A DNA stretch of 64,000 nucleotides from Setomelanomma holmii (lineage: Eukaryota > Ascomycota > Dothideomycetes > Pleosporales > Phaeosphaeriaceae): positions 23,191-87,190 of the forward strand of contig ML978281.1 of the NCBI GenBank assembly GCA_010015745.1, given 5' to 3'. The position numbers and the translations under genes were made by a program. Each line of letters opens with the position of its first letter. Within the stretch, counting starts at the first letter, position 1. Under the pieces are notes generated by a model. It saw nothing but the letters and a program-made list of their open reading frames with translations. It did not search any database and was not told where the DNA came from. Shown in pieces: positions 23,679 through 34,610 of the stretch.

Positions 23679-25096
23679 GGCGCGCTGCAGAAAGCAGGAG
23701 CAGACAAACGGGACTGGATGGCCGGATGCAAAACGCGAAAATCGATGCCGGCGTGACTTGGGATCTGGCTGTGCTAGCAGTTCTTTTGTACTGGCTGCCT
23801 GCCTTCATCGAGCGTGCAGAATTTCACTGCCCGCCCCCACATGTGTCCGCACTAGCGTGCTCCGGGTTGATCGTCAAAGGTCGCACTTGCCAATGTCGCC
23901 GCACTCACAGCCCGCACAGGTAGAGTGGCCGTAGTGTGTGCATAGTCGACAGCACGGCAACAAGTTTCGACGCAGGCCGCTCGTGCTCGTCGTGAACCAC
24001 CCCGAGCACGCTGCAGCCTCATCGACAAGTCTCCTGTGGAGCCCAGCCTGACTGACACAAGGCGGCCGCAGTTTCACGGATACCCACATTAATCCCTGCC
24101 GTGCAGCACCAGCCTCTAATTGGACTCAGGATTGAAGATGCCTCTCCACTTCAAATCGGGTAGCCAATCAGCCTCGGCAGCGCGTCTTCGATGTGCGCGA
24201 GACAAGGGGCCGTTGCGCGGTCCATTTTGCGTGCATGCAGAAGCCAGAAGCGAGTCGTCCGTCATGGGCTTGTGTCAGTGCGCACCGACTGCGTTCTCGT
24301 GTTCTGGTCTCGTCGGCGTTTCCCTCATCACCAACCTCATCCTTTGCGACAGCGACCCCTTCACACGACGCCATGCTGCCGACGTGCACCTGCGCAGTGC
24401 CCGGTTAAAGATCCTCCGTCTTTTCGATCCCGGCCCAGAAGCCGGCCGACTCACGTGGCAGCGACCTCCTCCACAAAGGAACGCAGCGCCACGTCAACGG
24501 GGTGGAAGGCGACTGTCGACCTTCGAGAGCGCCTTTGTTGACGCTCTGACGACACCCGGATCTCTGGACCGACTTGAGACGACTCTGCCGGCTCCGCTGC
24601 TGCAACCGATGCGCCCCACACCCGCAGACGCATCTCCTGGACATTGGAAAGACGACAACAGCAGATCGAGAATCTCAGCTTCCGACGCCGAGCCAGCCCT
24701 GGAGTGTTCCACCGCGCGGATCCCATCCCATCGTGCGCATTTAACACCGGCCGCTTTTCCCAATTCGATCTTCGTGCACGGGCTCCGCACTAGTGCTTGA
24801 TCAGGATAGCCAAATCAGGAACATCATCATTTGACATCGAGGGTTTAGTTGGGCAGTGAACCGAAAGCCAACAGCAGGAAGCAAGCGTACGACCACAGGA
24901 CCCTTTATAACCCAGCGCAAAATATTACAAGAGGAGTTGTAGAATTCAGCAACAGCCTTCCCCCAGGATCGGTCTCCAATCACCCACACATGAAATCTGC
25001 CCGACGTGACCCGACTTCGATCTGATCAGAGTATACAACGGCCACCATCGCCCATGCCGCAAATACAAGTAAAGGTAGAACCAAGTCTTCGTCATA
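23679..25096. other. Long GC-rich divergent promoter/5' leader region
   Basis: 1.4 kb between deoxyhypusine synthase and the SNT1-like gene. Several overlapping open frames on both strands (the longest is 24120-24800 +, 226 codons) reflect high GC. None shows a domain, so I call no gene. It probably carries a long 5' leader for the regulator downstream. Confidence 0.45.
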
Positions 25097-28000
25097 ATGT
25101 CCGCCAACCGGTACCCGGACAACGGCAGATACGCACGCGACAGATCTCCTCCGTATCGCGACCGAAGACCTTCCAACTTTGGTGGCGGCGCATACCCTCC
25201 GAGGGGTAACGACTCGACTGGTCGGCCAGGACCAGAAGCCAGTGGGTTTCCGTCAAGAGAGCCGCCCCGAGGGCCCAAGTCGCTCGGAGATCCACCTCGA
25301 GGGCCGGCGGCGGGACCGCCGTCGAGCGCACCCTCCGCGCCGCGCGATGGTCGAGGGAGAGGGTTTGCGGGTCGTGGTGAGGACACTCCGTTGCGGATTG
25401 CACCGCCATTGAGCAGTGGGCCCGCACTCAACTCTCATAGTTCCTGGAGAGCTGACCGTGAGCGAGATCGAGATCGCGAATTCGACAGGAGGGAAAGACG
25501 GCCTACTCCGCCACGACGCTCGCCCATACGCGAAATGCGAGACCTGCGTGACCCCCGCGATCAGCGGGACTTTGCACCCCGCGATCTTGATATCAATCGC
25601 GCACGGCGGAATTCACGAGACGGTCCTCCCTCGGCAGGTTCGACGTACTCAGATCCCTCTCTTGGCGCTGGGTCATCATATCGCGGCGGCGTCGTCGGGC
25701 GGGGACGGGGCGGAAGGGACTTCGCTGGGCGCGGGAGGCCGTTCCATACGGACGAACGTGACAGGCATCATGATCCGCGCGAGCGAACATGGCGACCACG
25801 CAGTCGTTCTCCCCCGGCACGCCGAGAAAGAGATCCACGAGACGAGCGGCGAGATGAGCGAGAGCTAGACAGAAGGGACCGAGATGATCGCAGATTCGTA
25901 CCGCGAGAGTACGACTCTTATATTGGACCTGCGGGTGCAGCGAAGCCTGGTCCACGCACACTAGACACTCACCGTAGCTCGGGCCCGTCTGACTCTCGTT
26001 ACCTTCCAGGAACTCCAACGGGATCAACACCCCATTCATCCCACCACGCATTACCGCCAGATAGGCTTGGACCCCAGGCAGACTCATACTCGCGGCGCTC
26101 TTCGCTGGCCATAGACCCCTCAGCAACCAAGCGCGAACCAGGAAAGGACGAGGCCCTTCTGGCTAGCCGCGCAGAGGCGTCCCGCGAAAGGTACGCACCG
26201 CGTGCTTCATCGCCTCCTGCTGCTGTTCCTGCCTTTGGATCTAATGTCTGGAGGGCGCCTACTCTTGACACCAAATCGAGTTCAGCTGCAGTACCAGCAC
26301 CCAAACCTGCTGTGACTGCCCCTCCTCCTTCGACAATTCCTACCCCAGTTCCAGTCAATCCAGTTAAACCAACACAAGTTGTTCCTACGGCACCCAAAGC
26401 GACCGTCGCATCGGGCCTTGCAATCGCTCCGCCTACAGGCCCTAAAGCGGATAGGACACTCGACCGTCCTATCGGCGAAGCGATTCCGGAGCAGAGGTTA
26501 CCGTCTATCGGACCTCAATGCACGGAGCCGTCAGAACCAGTAGCTTACTCGTCCGCTTCTGTGCCTGCGCCAGCGACTGCACTCGAGCCAGTCAAGTCTG
26601 AGGTCAAAACCCAGATACCTCAGCCCTCTCGGACTCCTTCATCGATATCCTCAGCCGTGCCGCTTCCAACTCCAGCCCCGTTGGCCCCTCCAGTGAACTT
26701 ACTCTCATCAGCTCCGGCGTTAGTGAAGTCGCCGCCTCAGGGACCAGCACCCAAACCAAGACCGCCACCTATTGCTCCCCAAGCAGCGCTCCGCGCCAAT
26801 GCATCGCCCCAGTTCTCCAGAACGCCGTTCCCGCCGTACGCGCCACGCGACGCATCGCCTGGTGCGATTCCCTCGGCAGTGGGATCCCGCACAGGAGGCA
26901 CCCCTTCGGTCAATACGTCGCCTAAGAGCTTGCCGGCCAACATTCCGACCGGTCCAAAAGCAGATCGGACTCCAATGGCTCCTCGACCGCCTCAGATGTA
27001 TCCTCCATCCGATAGATCGAACTTCTCAGCCGCAAGAGCTCCGATTAGTGGAGGACCGAAGAGTATGCAATGGGTCAGACCAGGCCTCATGCCCACTCGA
27101 CCAACGATACCTACTAAAAGAGAATTTCCTCCCGAAGACCGCGATCGATCCTTTGGGACGACGCCAAAAGCTCCGAGGCTTGAGACCAATACTTTTGCCG
27201 CTCAAGCCCCGGGCATGCCACTCGCCAAGTCAGAGTCGCCATCGTCTCCCCAGATAACAACCGGGGAAGGTAGGACCAGAGAGCGTGCAGCGTCCGCGGA
27301 ACGTCCCGTGGCACCATCGTCCAAGCCCGGGCCAATTGAGACTAGGCGGCACTCGGACGTGTTCATGGCAGAAGCTTCGCCTCGCTTGATAAAACCCCCA
27401 GCATCGGCGGCTTCCTCTGCGCCTGAAGTACTGCAAGACTCTGATGATGATGTCGATCTTGATGATGGTGACTTTGCTGAGTCGGAAGCAAAGTACAACC
27501 GTGAACGAGAATTACTCGAAGCTAGAAAAGTCGATTCAAGCGCTGCACATCTCCGTGCGGTGACTCCACTGCATGAGGTCATGTTACTGCACTGCTTGAA
27601 GGCCGTCTCCCCGGCTTCAGCCATGGAGATGGCCGAGGACAAGCCAGTGGACGAAGATGTCGCCATGCAGGGCGATGTCGCGTCTCCACCTCAACTAGAA
27701 CGTTCGAGAGGGAGTGCCGTGACGGAACCCCTAACCCCGAAGCAAGAGGATGCAGAGGATATCGAAATGATCGAAAAAGCAGAAAAAGCACTTGCACCGG
27801 CGACTGCCGCACTACGATTACGACGTAGGGCTTCCATGGAACACGATTCAATGCCGGACTTCAGTGCTCTACCATACTTGGGCTCTGGGCCCCCAACACC
27901 GTTGTCAGATATTGAACAAGACCGGCCCAAAATCCCAGAAACGGTTATGCTCGCGATCCGTGAAAAGCTGCGTAAAAGTATCGAGCCTGAGCTCAGTGTG

Positions 28001-31000
28001 GAACAAACATTACAGCAGTACGCAGCAATATACAGACATTGGCGAAAAAACACGCGGCCATTGGACGAGGAACGGGAGCAGGAAGAGCAGGAGAGACAGC
28101 CTTCAGCCGAGCCAAGTCTCAAGGCCACGACTCCTGACATTACGACTGCAGCCATGACTGGTTTGCTTGAGCCTCTTCCTACGGCTACTGGGCGCCGGAG
28201 TCACTCCAGTCGATGGGCCACCGAGCTGGATCTCGAGCAAGTCATTGCTGAATCGCTGAAGACCGCGGAAGAGGAGAGGATGGGGAAGAAGGAGAAGGAG
28301 CCCCGACGGGCTCTTGCTGATCCCGAGAAAGAGGCCGACCTACCGTTAGAGATCGTTGAATCCGAAGCGCAACGCCGACGATATATTGATACTAATTTCC
28401 AACGCGAGCCTGGCCAGGGCATCTTTGTGTTTCATTACGAGCCTCCAGAGGATGACTTCACAGAGGAAGAACATCGAGTCATGGTCCAAAACTACCGCGA
28501 TCAATATGCAAAGAAGTGGGGTAAGCTAGCAGAAATCTTGTACAAGGAAGCCGGGGTAGAGCGAACCTACAAGGACACCATCAACCACTACTACGCTACA
28601 AAGTGGGGTAGAGAGTACAAGGGCAAGCTCAAGGGGCGTCGCAAAGGAGTTGGGAAGCGCGGAGGAGGCGTTGCTAGAGGCCGTGCCGCAATTGCAAATA
28701 TGGAACGTCCGGATCCGACAGAGGATGGAATGCCTCTGCCGCTCACAGAAACTGGCCGGCCGCGGCGATCCGCTGCTCCCACGTTTGGAGGCATTGAGAA
28801 TGATTTTGACCCTACGGCCGCTACACCCACGCCAGGACGTGCACGTCGACAAACAGATGCGGACGGTGGCCAAGAGAAGGTTGCTCGGCGTGGCAAAACG
28901 GCGAAGGACAAGGCCAGTCGCAAAGCGAAGAACATGCCTCTTGCAGCGGCTCCCGTTGGCTCCCCCGCCAAGATTGATCGTAAGGAGAAAGGACCGGGTG
29001 TCAAAACTGAGGATGACTTCGGTAAGCGACCGCTCGGTGACATGACGATGCCAATGTCCATACACCCTGGACTTGTCGATGACCAGATCATGCTTTCTGG
29101 TGAGCCAATGCCTGGTATGACCTTGAACATGATGGACCGTCCAAAAGCTCAGGCCAATTCAAGGCCTGGGCCCTCAAGCTATTGGTCCGTGTCCGAGCTC
29201 CAAGACTTTGACAAGAATGTTGCACATTTCGGTACAGATTGGCTGGCGATTTCGAATCACATGGGCACCAAAACCCACACCATGATCAAGAACCAGTACC
29301 TTCGTTTGATCGAATCAGGTCGTGCAGATCTAGAGCAAGTAGCTCATGAAGCTGACGGCAGGCGAGAGCGAGGGGATCACCTTGGGCCACCACCGACACC
29401 TACTCCTGCACCGAAGCGACGTTATGAGAGCACCCAAACAGCACTGCCACGTCAAATTGCGCCCACGCCCGAGTTGCACAAGTCCCCACTTCTCAATCAG
29501 CTTGCGCTGCAGACAACGACGCCTCCGCAATCCACGTCTTCGGCGAGGTTCTCCACCATCGCGCAAGCTCCTGCCCAAAGCAAACCACTTGGGTCCGTCA
29601 CGGGCTTCCCGCCTTTGCCAGAACCAATCATGGCCTCCATTCCCCCGGTTTCGCAACAGCAATCACCACCTGCGCCACCGCAGCGATCTCAGCCCCAACA
29701 CCACCATTCCTTGTCCCAGCACAAGCAGCAGCACCCTGGACCGCGTGCGGGCTTTTTCTCGGACGAGACATCTTCGCGCCATGAGAGCCGACCTTCGTCG
29801 CAGTCCTCACATCAACCACCCAGGGTCTTGCAGCAGCAGCATGTATCACCAGCCAATCGAACACAAGAGCAGCTTCAAGGGCACTTGTACCGCGGGTTTG
29901 GTCATCACGAGCGGGAGAACCTGACCCGATCGGAAGCTCAGCAGGAACAGGACGTGCAACACCGCCATCAACAACATGCTCGTCGAATATCCCAGGAAAT
30001 GAATCATCATAGGCCGTTCGGTAGTGGCGGTATACCTCCCCTTGTGCCTCCGGTCAGATCGAATTCTGGACTGAGGTCCCCAGAGCATCGGCCGCTGTCG
30101 TACTCGCATTCTCGTCACCCATCACAAGTTCAACCGCTTGTGCAGCCCCCACCCGAAATGCATCGTCCGCTGCACAATAATCTTCCCGCTGCACAACAGC
30201 TACCGCCACGGTCGGCAATCCTCACTCCACCTGTGAAAGACGAACCCCGCATCCCTCCGCAGTCTGTCAATCTTCAGACTCAGCAATCGTCTAGTCATCC
30301 ACTCCTATATGGTCAACCTTCAGCTCAAAGTACAACTGCACCTCCTCCACCGAAGCCAGCGACCGAACCTAGGAAATCGAATTTGATGTCGCTACTCAAT
30401 GACACCGAGACTGAAGAGCCCAAGCGCAAGAAAACTAGTGATCAAGGACCCTCCTCGCATAACACTACGCCTCAGCAACAAGCTCCGATTGCCCCGCCTC
30501 CACCTCCGTCCACATCGACCTCCCAGGCGCAACCACCTAGGCGCGCAACGTACGAAGGCTCCTCCTACGGCCAGCCTTCTTACGCGCAGCATTCCTCACT
30601 TCCGCCTTCGTCCTCTGGTAGAACCATTGACCTTACAAGTGACGCGCCCTCAAGTGGAGGTGGTAGCAGGCTTGGTATGCGAGATGGTTGGCCGCAACGA
30701 CAACAATATCAGCCTAATCACAGTCAAGGCTCACAGCCAGCGCCCCTCGCCTCACATGCTGGGTTGTCTCAGCCTCCGTTTGGTGATTCTAGACCATTCA
30801 ACAACAATCATCGCGCCGTCTTCGCGCAGCACAATACCCCACGACACAATCCCTCGCCACCACCCAGCGCTTCATATCATTCTCCTCACGTGCACTCACG
30901 CACCCCCAGCATTAGCAGCGCACCTGGCCAAGCCCCACGTCATGGCATGTCGAGTAACATCCCGAGCACGACTGCTCCTCAGCACGCATCGACGCCAGGT

Positions 31001-31879
31001 GCTTCTGCTCAAATTCTGCAGCCGAATCCCTACGCTCAAGTCGATCCGCCTGGAAGCAACGCACCGTCTACTGGACCCATGGGTATGCGTCCAAGCCCAC
31101 ATCTACGCAACACCCACATCGCTTTGCAAAGAGAGTCGTCTGGTCGTAATGAGCACTCGCAATCCCACAGTGCGAACTTGTCGTACTCGAACCCACAGAC
31201 CCCGATTGAGCATCCCGGGCATCAATCATCGCGAGGTCCTGGTGGCTTAGCAGAATCGTATCGTGCGCGTGAACCACGTGACTTTGAGTCCCGTCACATC
31301 TCTGACCGTGATACTGGTCGCGAACTAGCTCAAAGAGCCGAACTACTGCACGAGCAGATGACGAATCCTGCGCTTCGTTCCAATCCCATGCCTGAGGATT
31401 TGCGTTATCAGTCTCATCAGCATGACCGTGCGTTCATGTCACAGCGCTCGCACACGCCTCTGTCGAGGGCAGATCATGGTCAGCCACCGCCCCTTCAGCA
31501 CCCGCCTCATTCATCTCTCGGGACCAAGAACCACTCCTTCTACGGGCAGCGAGCGCCAGAAGAATCTCCGCATCCCTTCGCGCCTAGAAGTCTGACCGAA
31601 CGGATCCGTGAAGGTCAGGCCCAGCAGCAGGCAGCCATACATCGTGAAGAGTACGCGAGAAGGGAGGGAGAGCGAGAACGCGAGATGCACATGCGAGATG
31701 CACAGATGAGAGAGAACTTGATCAGGAGGAGCGAGATGAGAGGACCATTGCCGCCTGGGTCTGCTCCGGGTCCTGGTCAAGAGCAGAGGCCGCCTGCTGG
31801 TCCACCACATGACTGGGCAAGTGCAGTCAGGCATCCAAATGATCGGCATCCCAACGAAAGACACCCATGGCAGCGATGA
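25097..31879 (+). CDS. SNT1: SNT1/N-CoR-like SANT-domain corepressor (Set3 complex type)
   Basis: One open frame of 2260 residues. The N-terminus is rich in Arg/Asp/Gly/Pro (RDRSPPYRDRRPSN…); the middle is Pro/Ala/Ser-rich. Two SANT/Myb domains follow: the first near residues 1115-1170 (DDFTEEEHRVMVQNYRDQYA, KKWGKLAEIL, TYKDTINHYYATKWGREYKG), the second near 1360-1410 (YWSVSELQDFDKNVAHFGTD, WLAISNHMGTKT, MIKNQYLRLIE). The C-terminal 800 residues are Gln/Pro/His-rich and end with an Arg/Glu helix. Paired SANT domains of this spacing are the mark of SNT1/SMRT/N-CoR proteins, scaffolds of histone deacetylase complexes such as Set3C. A short in-frame intron near 27580-27640, where the sequence departs from the family pattern, cannot be excluded. 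Confidence 0.85.
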   Translation: MSANRYPDNGRYARDRSPPYRDRRPSNFGGGAYPPRGNDSTGRPGPEASGFPSREPPRGPKSLGDPPRGPAAGPPSSAPSAPRDGRGRGFAGRGEDTPLRIAPPLSSGPALNSHSSWRADRERDRDREFDRRERRPTPPRRSPIREMRDLRDPRDQRDFAPRDLDINRARRNSRDGPPSAGSTYSDPSLGAGSSYRGGVVGRGRGGRDFAGRGRPFHTDERDRHHDPRERTWRPRSRSPPARRERDPRDERRDERELDRRDRDDRRFVPREYDSYIGPAGAAKPGPRTLDTHRSSGPSDSRYLPGTPTGSTPHSSHHALPPDRLGPQADSYSRRSSLAIDPSATKREPGKDEALLASRAEASRERYAPRASSPPAAVPAFGSNVWRAPTLDTKSSSAAVPAPKPAVTAPPPSTIPTPVPVNPVKPTQVVPTAPKATVASGLAIAPPTGPKADRTLDRPIGEAIPEQRLPSIGPQCTEPSEPVAYSSASVPAPATALEPVKSEVKTQIPQPSRTPSSISSAVPLPTPAPLAPPVNLLSSAPALVKSPPQGPAPKPRPPPIAPQAALRANASPQFSRTPFPPYAPRDASPGAIPSAVGSRTGGTPSVNTSPKSLPANIPTGPKADRTPMAPRPPQMYPPSDRSNFSAARAPISGGPKSMQWVRPGLMPTRPTIPTKREFPPEDRDRSFGTTPKAPRLETNTFAAQAPGMPLAKSESPSSPQITTGEGRTRERAASAERPVAPSSKPGPIETRRHSDVFMAEASPRLIKPPASAASSAPEVLQDSDDDVDLDDGDFAESEAKYNRERELLEARKVDSSAAHLRAVTPLHEVMLLHCLKAVSPASAMEMAEDKPVDEDVAMQGDVASPPQLERSRGSAVTEPLTPKQEDAEDIEMIEKAEKALAPATAALRLRRRASMEHDSMPDFSALPYLGSGPPTPLSDIEQDRPKIPETVMLAIREKLRKSIEPELSVEQTLQQYAAIYRHWRKNTRPLDEEREQEEQERQPSAEPSLKATTPDITTAAMTGLLEPLPTATGRRSHSSRWATELDLEQVIAESLKTAEEERMGKKEKEPRRALADPEKEADLPLEIVESEAQRRRYIDTNFQREPGQGIFVFHYEPPEDDFTEEEHRVMVQNYRDQYAKKWGKLAEILYKEAGVERTYKDTINHYYATKWGREYKGKLKGRRKGVGKRGGGVARGRAAIANMERPDPTEDGMPLPLTETGRPRRSAAPTFGGIENDFDPTAATPTPGRARRQTDADGGQEKVARRGKTAKDKASRKAKNMPLAAAPVGSPAKIDRKEKGPGVKTEDDFGKRPLGDMTMPMSIHPGLVDDQIMLSGEPMPGMTLNMMDRPKAQANSRPGPSSYWSVSELQDFDKNVAHFGTDWLAISNHMGTKTHTMIKNQYLRLIESGRADLEQVAHEADGRRERGDHLGPPPTPTPAPKRRYESTQTALPRQIAPTPELHKSPLLNQLALQTTTPPQSTSSARFSTIAQAPAQSKPLGSVTGFPPLPEPIMASIPPVSQQQSPPAPPQRSQPQHHHSLSQHKQQHPGPRAGFFSDETSSRHESRPSSQSSHQPPRVLQQQHVSPANRTQEQLQGHLYRGFGHHERENLTRSEAQQEQDVQHRHQQHARRISQEMNHHRPFGSGGIPPLVPPVRSNSGLRSPEHRPLSYSHSRHPSQVQPLVQPPPEMHRPLHNNLPAAQQLPPRSAILTPPVKDEPRIPPQSVNLQTQQSSSHPLLYGQPSAQSTTAPPPPKPATEPRKSNLMSLLNDTETEEPKRKKTSDQGPSSHNTTPQQQAPIAPPPPPSTSTSQAQPPRRATYEGSSYGQPSYAQHSSLPPSSSGRTIDLTSDAPSSGGGSRLGMRDGWPQRQQYQPNHSQGSQPAPLASHAGLSQPPFGDSRPFNNNHRAVFAQHNTPRHNPSPPPSASYHSPHVHSRTPSISSAPGQAPRHGMSSNIPSTTAPQHASTPGASAQILQPNPYAQVDPPGSNAPSTGPMGMRPSPHLRNTHIALQRESSGRNEHSQSHSANLSYSNPQTPIEHPGHQSSRGPGGLAESYRAREPRDFESRHISDRDTGRELAQRAELLHEQMTNPALRSNPMPEDLRYQSHQHDRAFMSQRSHTPLSRADHGQPPPLQHPPHSSLGTKNHSFYGQRAPEESPHPFAPRSLTERIREGQAQQQAAIHREEYARREGEREREMHMRDAQMRENLIRRSEMRGPLPPGSAPGPGQEQRPPAGPPHDWASAVRHPNDRHPNERHPWQR

Positions 31880-32315
31880 AGATTAGACGATTACAGTGGC
31901 GTTGTGAAGTCCGTTCGCATCTATTTCATTTGCTCAAACAACATACCAGGCGGTTTTCTTTGCGACACTTGTCGAGTGTAATGACTCGATTGCTAGGACA
32001 CGATATCCATGGCAATTTTTGTAGCTGGGAGGGCAGGCGGCTTGATGTTAGACCCGGATGCATGGCCATTTCCCACACTTGACACTTTTCATTTTGACTA
32101 GTGTGTCTCTATATTGAAGCGTGTTCCTCATTGTAGATGTGTATTATACCAACACTTTTTACTGAGCATGTAAGTAACTAGAGGAATGGAACAATGTATC
32201 TGTATCAAGAAGATCTTGGTATATGCTGCCAATGTATATTATGAGCTGCTCAGTCACGTGTAGCATACAATTGAACAGTATTTGATCCTGCAGCCGGTAA
32301 TCAATTTTCGGCAAG

Positions 32316-32342
32316 GCATTGCAATTTTTAGCATCGAAGAGA
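32316..32342 (+). repeat. Dispersed inverted-repeat motif
   Basis: It reads GCATTGCAATTTTTAGCATC followed by GAAGAGA. The core has four differences from consensus, but the GAAGAG tail is intact. Confidence 0.6.
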
Positions 32343-32380
32343 TGAGGCACAACGAGGGGTACCCGTGCCCTACTCAGCGG

Positions 32381-32407
32381 TGCACTGCATTTCCTAGCGC
32401 ACAAGAG
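32381..32407 (+). repeat. Dispersed inverted-repeat motif
   Basis: It reads TGCACTGCATTTCCTAGCGC followed by ACAAGAG; near-consensus copy. Confidence 0.65.
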
Positions 32408-32449
32408 CCGTCCTTTCTCAACACATGCACCTTCCAGAGGTTTCGGACT

Positions 32450-32470
32450 TGCACTGCAATCTCTACTGGC
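32450..32470 (+). repeat. Dispersed inverted-repeat motif, degenerate
   Basis: TGCACTGCAATCTCTA is kept, but the TAGCGC end is changed to TACTGGC. Confidence 0.5.
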
Positions 32471-32658
32471 AAACGCGCACGACAGTTTGCATGTGTGCAT
32501 GCGTACACACGACTGAACCGGTGAAGGCGTGGTGCACGCCCAACGTATAGCAAGGCAAGGACGTGGCCATCGACCGGTGATAGCTCCTTTGGCGCATACC
32601 AGCAGAAGCGTTTCGAACTCGAGAATGAGATGAGGCTGCCCGCGAGGTTCTCTCTTCT

Positions 32659-32683
32659 TGCACTGCAATCTCTAGCGTGGAAG
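32659..32683 (+). repeat. Dispersed inverted-repeat motif
   Basis: It reads TGCACTGCAATCTCTAGCG followed by TGGAAG; one of the best-preserved copies. Confidence 0.65.
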
Positions 32684-32722
32684 TAGGGATGGGCGTCCAT
32701 GGAGGCGTTGTTCCGAGAACTC

Positions 32723-32744
32723 TGCATTGCAATGGTTGGCGTAG
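32723..32744 (+). repeat. Dispersed inverted-repeat motif, degenerate
   Basis: It reads TGCATTGCAATGGTTGGCG. The first half is conserved; the second half is diverged. Confidence 0.4.
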
Positions 32745-32918
32745 ACTGAGGTGTGGTCATCGAGTCGGTGTAGGCTCCACAAGTTCGTCGACACCGTATC
32801 AGCAATGCAGACATCGAGGCACGCACGAGTTGGAAAGACACACACGCCTTAGTTCGATGCATCATATACGAATACATCGCGGATTCTCTGTGACACTTGT
32901 ATTTCAAAAGATTCCTGC

Positions 32919-34299
32919 CTATAAAATCGCCACTATCTCAAGCCTCTTCTTTATCTCAGCGACCTGTTTCGCCGTGCATCCCGCTCGGTTCCCAGATTTA
33001 ACCTTTGTCCATTTCTTCGTACCATTCTCAAACAAGAACTTGACAGCCTCAAGTTGGCCGTTCTCCGCAGCAAGATGTAGCGCAGTCCAGCCATTCTTCA
33101 AGGTCGCCTCATTGAAGTCCTGCCCTCCTTCCTTCAAGGCGCCCAGTACCTTGACATGCCCGCTTTGTGCTGCGAGTAGAAAGGCAGTTCGTCCGCGATG
33201 GTCGCGAACTCCTAGCAGTCCACGCTCTCGTTGCATGAGTAGCTTGACCGCTCCGACTTTATTATGCAGGGCTGCCACGTGCAGAGGCGTGCGGCCTTCA
33301 CTGTTCTTGATCCTCAAATCAAGACCGTCCGCTGTCAGCAATGTTTTCATGATCTTGGTGTTCCCTTGTTCTGCAGCGAGATGAGCAGCAGTCCATCCTC
33401 TTGGCGTTAGGGCGTTGATAGGATATTCTTTCTTCTGGACAAAGTGAATGACTTGTTCTGGCACACCCAACGCGACCGCCCAATGCAACGGGTTTCTCCG
33501 TCCGGGACCCAATGAGATCTGCTTTTCTGGTTGAGTCGGGCTGGGATCATTCTGCCGAGCGATCATCTCATCACGATAGTCTTTGCACAACAGATGGTGC
33601 TCATCGAGATCTTTGATTTGTCCTTCCCAGTCGTAGTGCTTTGCGAGGTTCTTCAGGAATTGCCAATCACCATGTAGTGAGATTGTGAGCTGGGCGGTAG
33701 CCAAAAGAAGCGCTTTGTACATGCCGATATAGAGCATGTGCAAATTCCTCTTGAGGTCTCGCATATGGTGGTCGTCGCCTGGTGCTTTCTTGATACGATC
33801 GGAACTTGTCGCATGCAAGACGGTGTAATGCGCCACCTTCCTTGCTAGCTCATACATTGACTCTTTCTCCGATCGATATATTTGATGAACCTTAGCGCTG
33901 TTGTCAGTGCTACATGACGCGATGGTAAGGATGAGGGGGTCACACCGAGAACGCGAGGAATAGGGCAGCTGCAGGAATCGCGACGTAAGGTCCTGCTACA
34001 TTGACACCTGCCGCAACAAGATCCTGGATTGTGAGCATGTTGTCGCATACTTTGCCCACTTTCTCGGACGATCGACTGGCTGCTAGAGCTTGCGATCGCT
34101 TCTTGATCAAGGCTTGCAACTGCCTATAGCCATCTTCAGATCGGATCTTCAGCTTTGGCTTGCCTAACTGCTCTTTCAAAATGACGCTGAGCTTGTGGAG
34201 ACGCTCCTTGCCTTTTTCGTCCTCGCTCAGGGCGCTATAGGCTTCTTTCCATAGGTTTGGTGTTCGTTTGCCCGAATCACCAACAACGGAGTCTGGCAT
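32919..34299 (-). CDS. Ankyrin-repeat protein with NLR-like N-terminal region
   Basis: Two exons (34299-33944 and 33897-32919) encode 444 residues. The N-terminal 230 residues (LWKEAYSALSEDEKGKERLH… LFLAFSVAKVHQIYRSEKES… ) resemble the helical N-terminal region of fungal NACHT/STAND proteins, where LW.(D/E)AY is common. This likeness is from memory and is moderate. A C-terminal array of about four ankyrin repeats follows (NPLHWAVALGVPEQVIHFVQ, GWTAAHLAAEQGNTKIMKTL, GRTPLHVAALHNKVGAVKLL, GRTAFLLAAQSGHVKVLGAL, GWTALHLAAENGQLEAVKFL). No NACHT domain lies between, so it resembles a STAND protein without its NTPase. The next gene upstream on the same strand is a NACHT protein, 311 bases away. Ankyrin repeats bind protein partners; the specific role is unknown. 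Confidence 0.85.
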
Positions 34300-34610
34300 T
34301 GAGGGTTTGCGTAATTGTCTGAATCGTTGCTTCGCAGGCACATATTAACTCCAGCGAAAAGCTGGGAGAGAATGTGCGAGTGGCTGTGCAGCTTATCGAT
34401 GGGGTTCAGCTCCTGGGACGCGCAGCTCGCTCATTGGACAATCAACCCTGTCAAGCGGGGTCAGCGATGACATGAGCCTTAGCCGTGAATGGGACGCCTG
34501 ATGACTTCGTCCAGCTCACCGGACGTCTTTGATTAAAGTCTAGGCGTGCTCTAGCATTGGTCGGGTCGTAGCTGAGCGGTCAATTGCCACAGTGTATTCT
34601 ATCAGTCCGT
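34300..34610. other. Spacer between the NACHT and ankyrin genes
   Basis: 311 bases between two genes on the same strand, long enough for a separate promoter for the ankyrin gene. No further coding exon connecting the two was found: the NACHT frame ends with a clear stop at 34611. Confidence 0.5.

Larger units (their letters stand above)
31880..32918. other. Intergenic region with dispersed repeats at the left edge of the accessory island
   Basis: About 1 kb between two convergent genes. It contains five plus-orientation copies of the dispersed motif (annotated separately). Open frames on the minus strand (32159-32907) run through the repeats and look non-coding. Confidence 0.5.

Noticed and set aside
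24120..24800. 226-codon open frame upstream of the SNT1-like gene
   Set aside because: The region is GC-rich with open frames on both strands, no domain and no splice-compatible continuation; more likely leader or promoter DNA.
27580..27605. A possible repeat-family copy (TTACTGCACTGCTTGAAG) in the SNT1-like gene
   Set aside because: Only the first half resembles the core; it lies in coding sequence and is probably chance.
32159..32907. Overlapping minus-strand open frames
   Set aside because: They run through copies of the dispersed repeat and have no domain.
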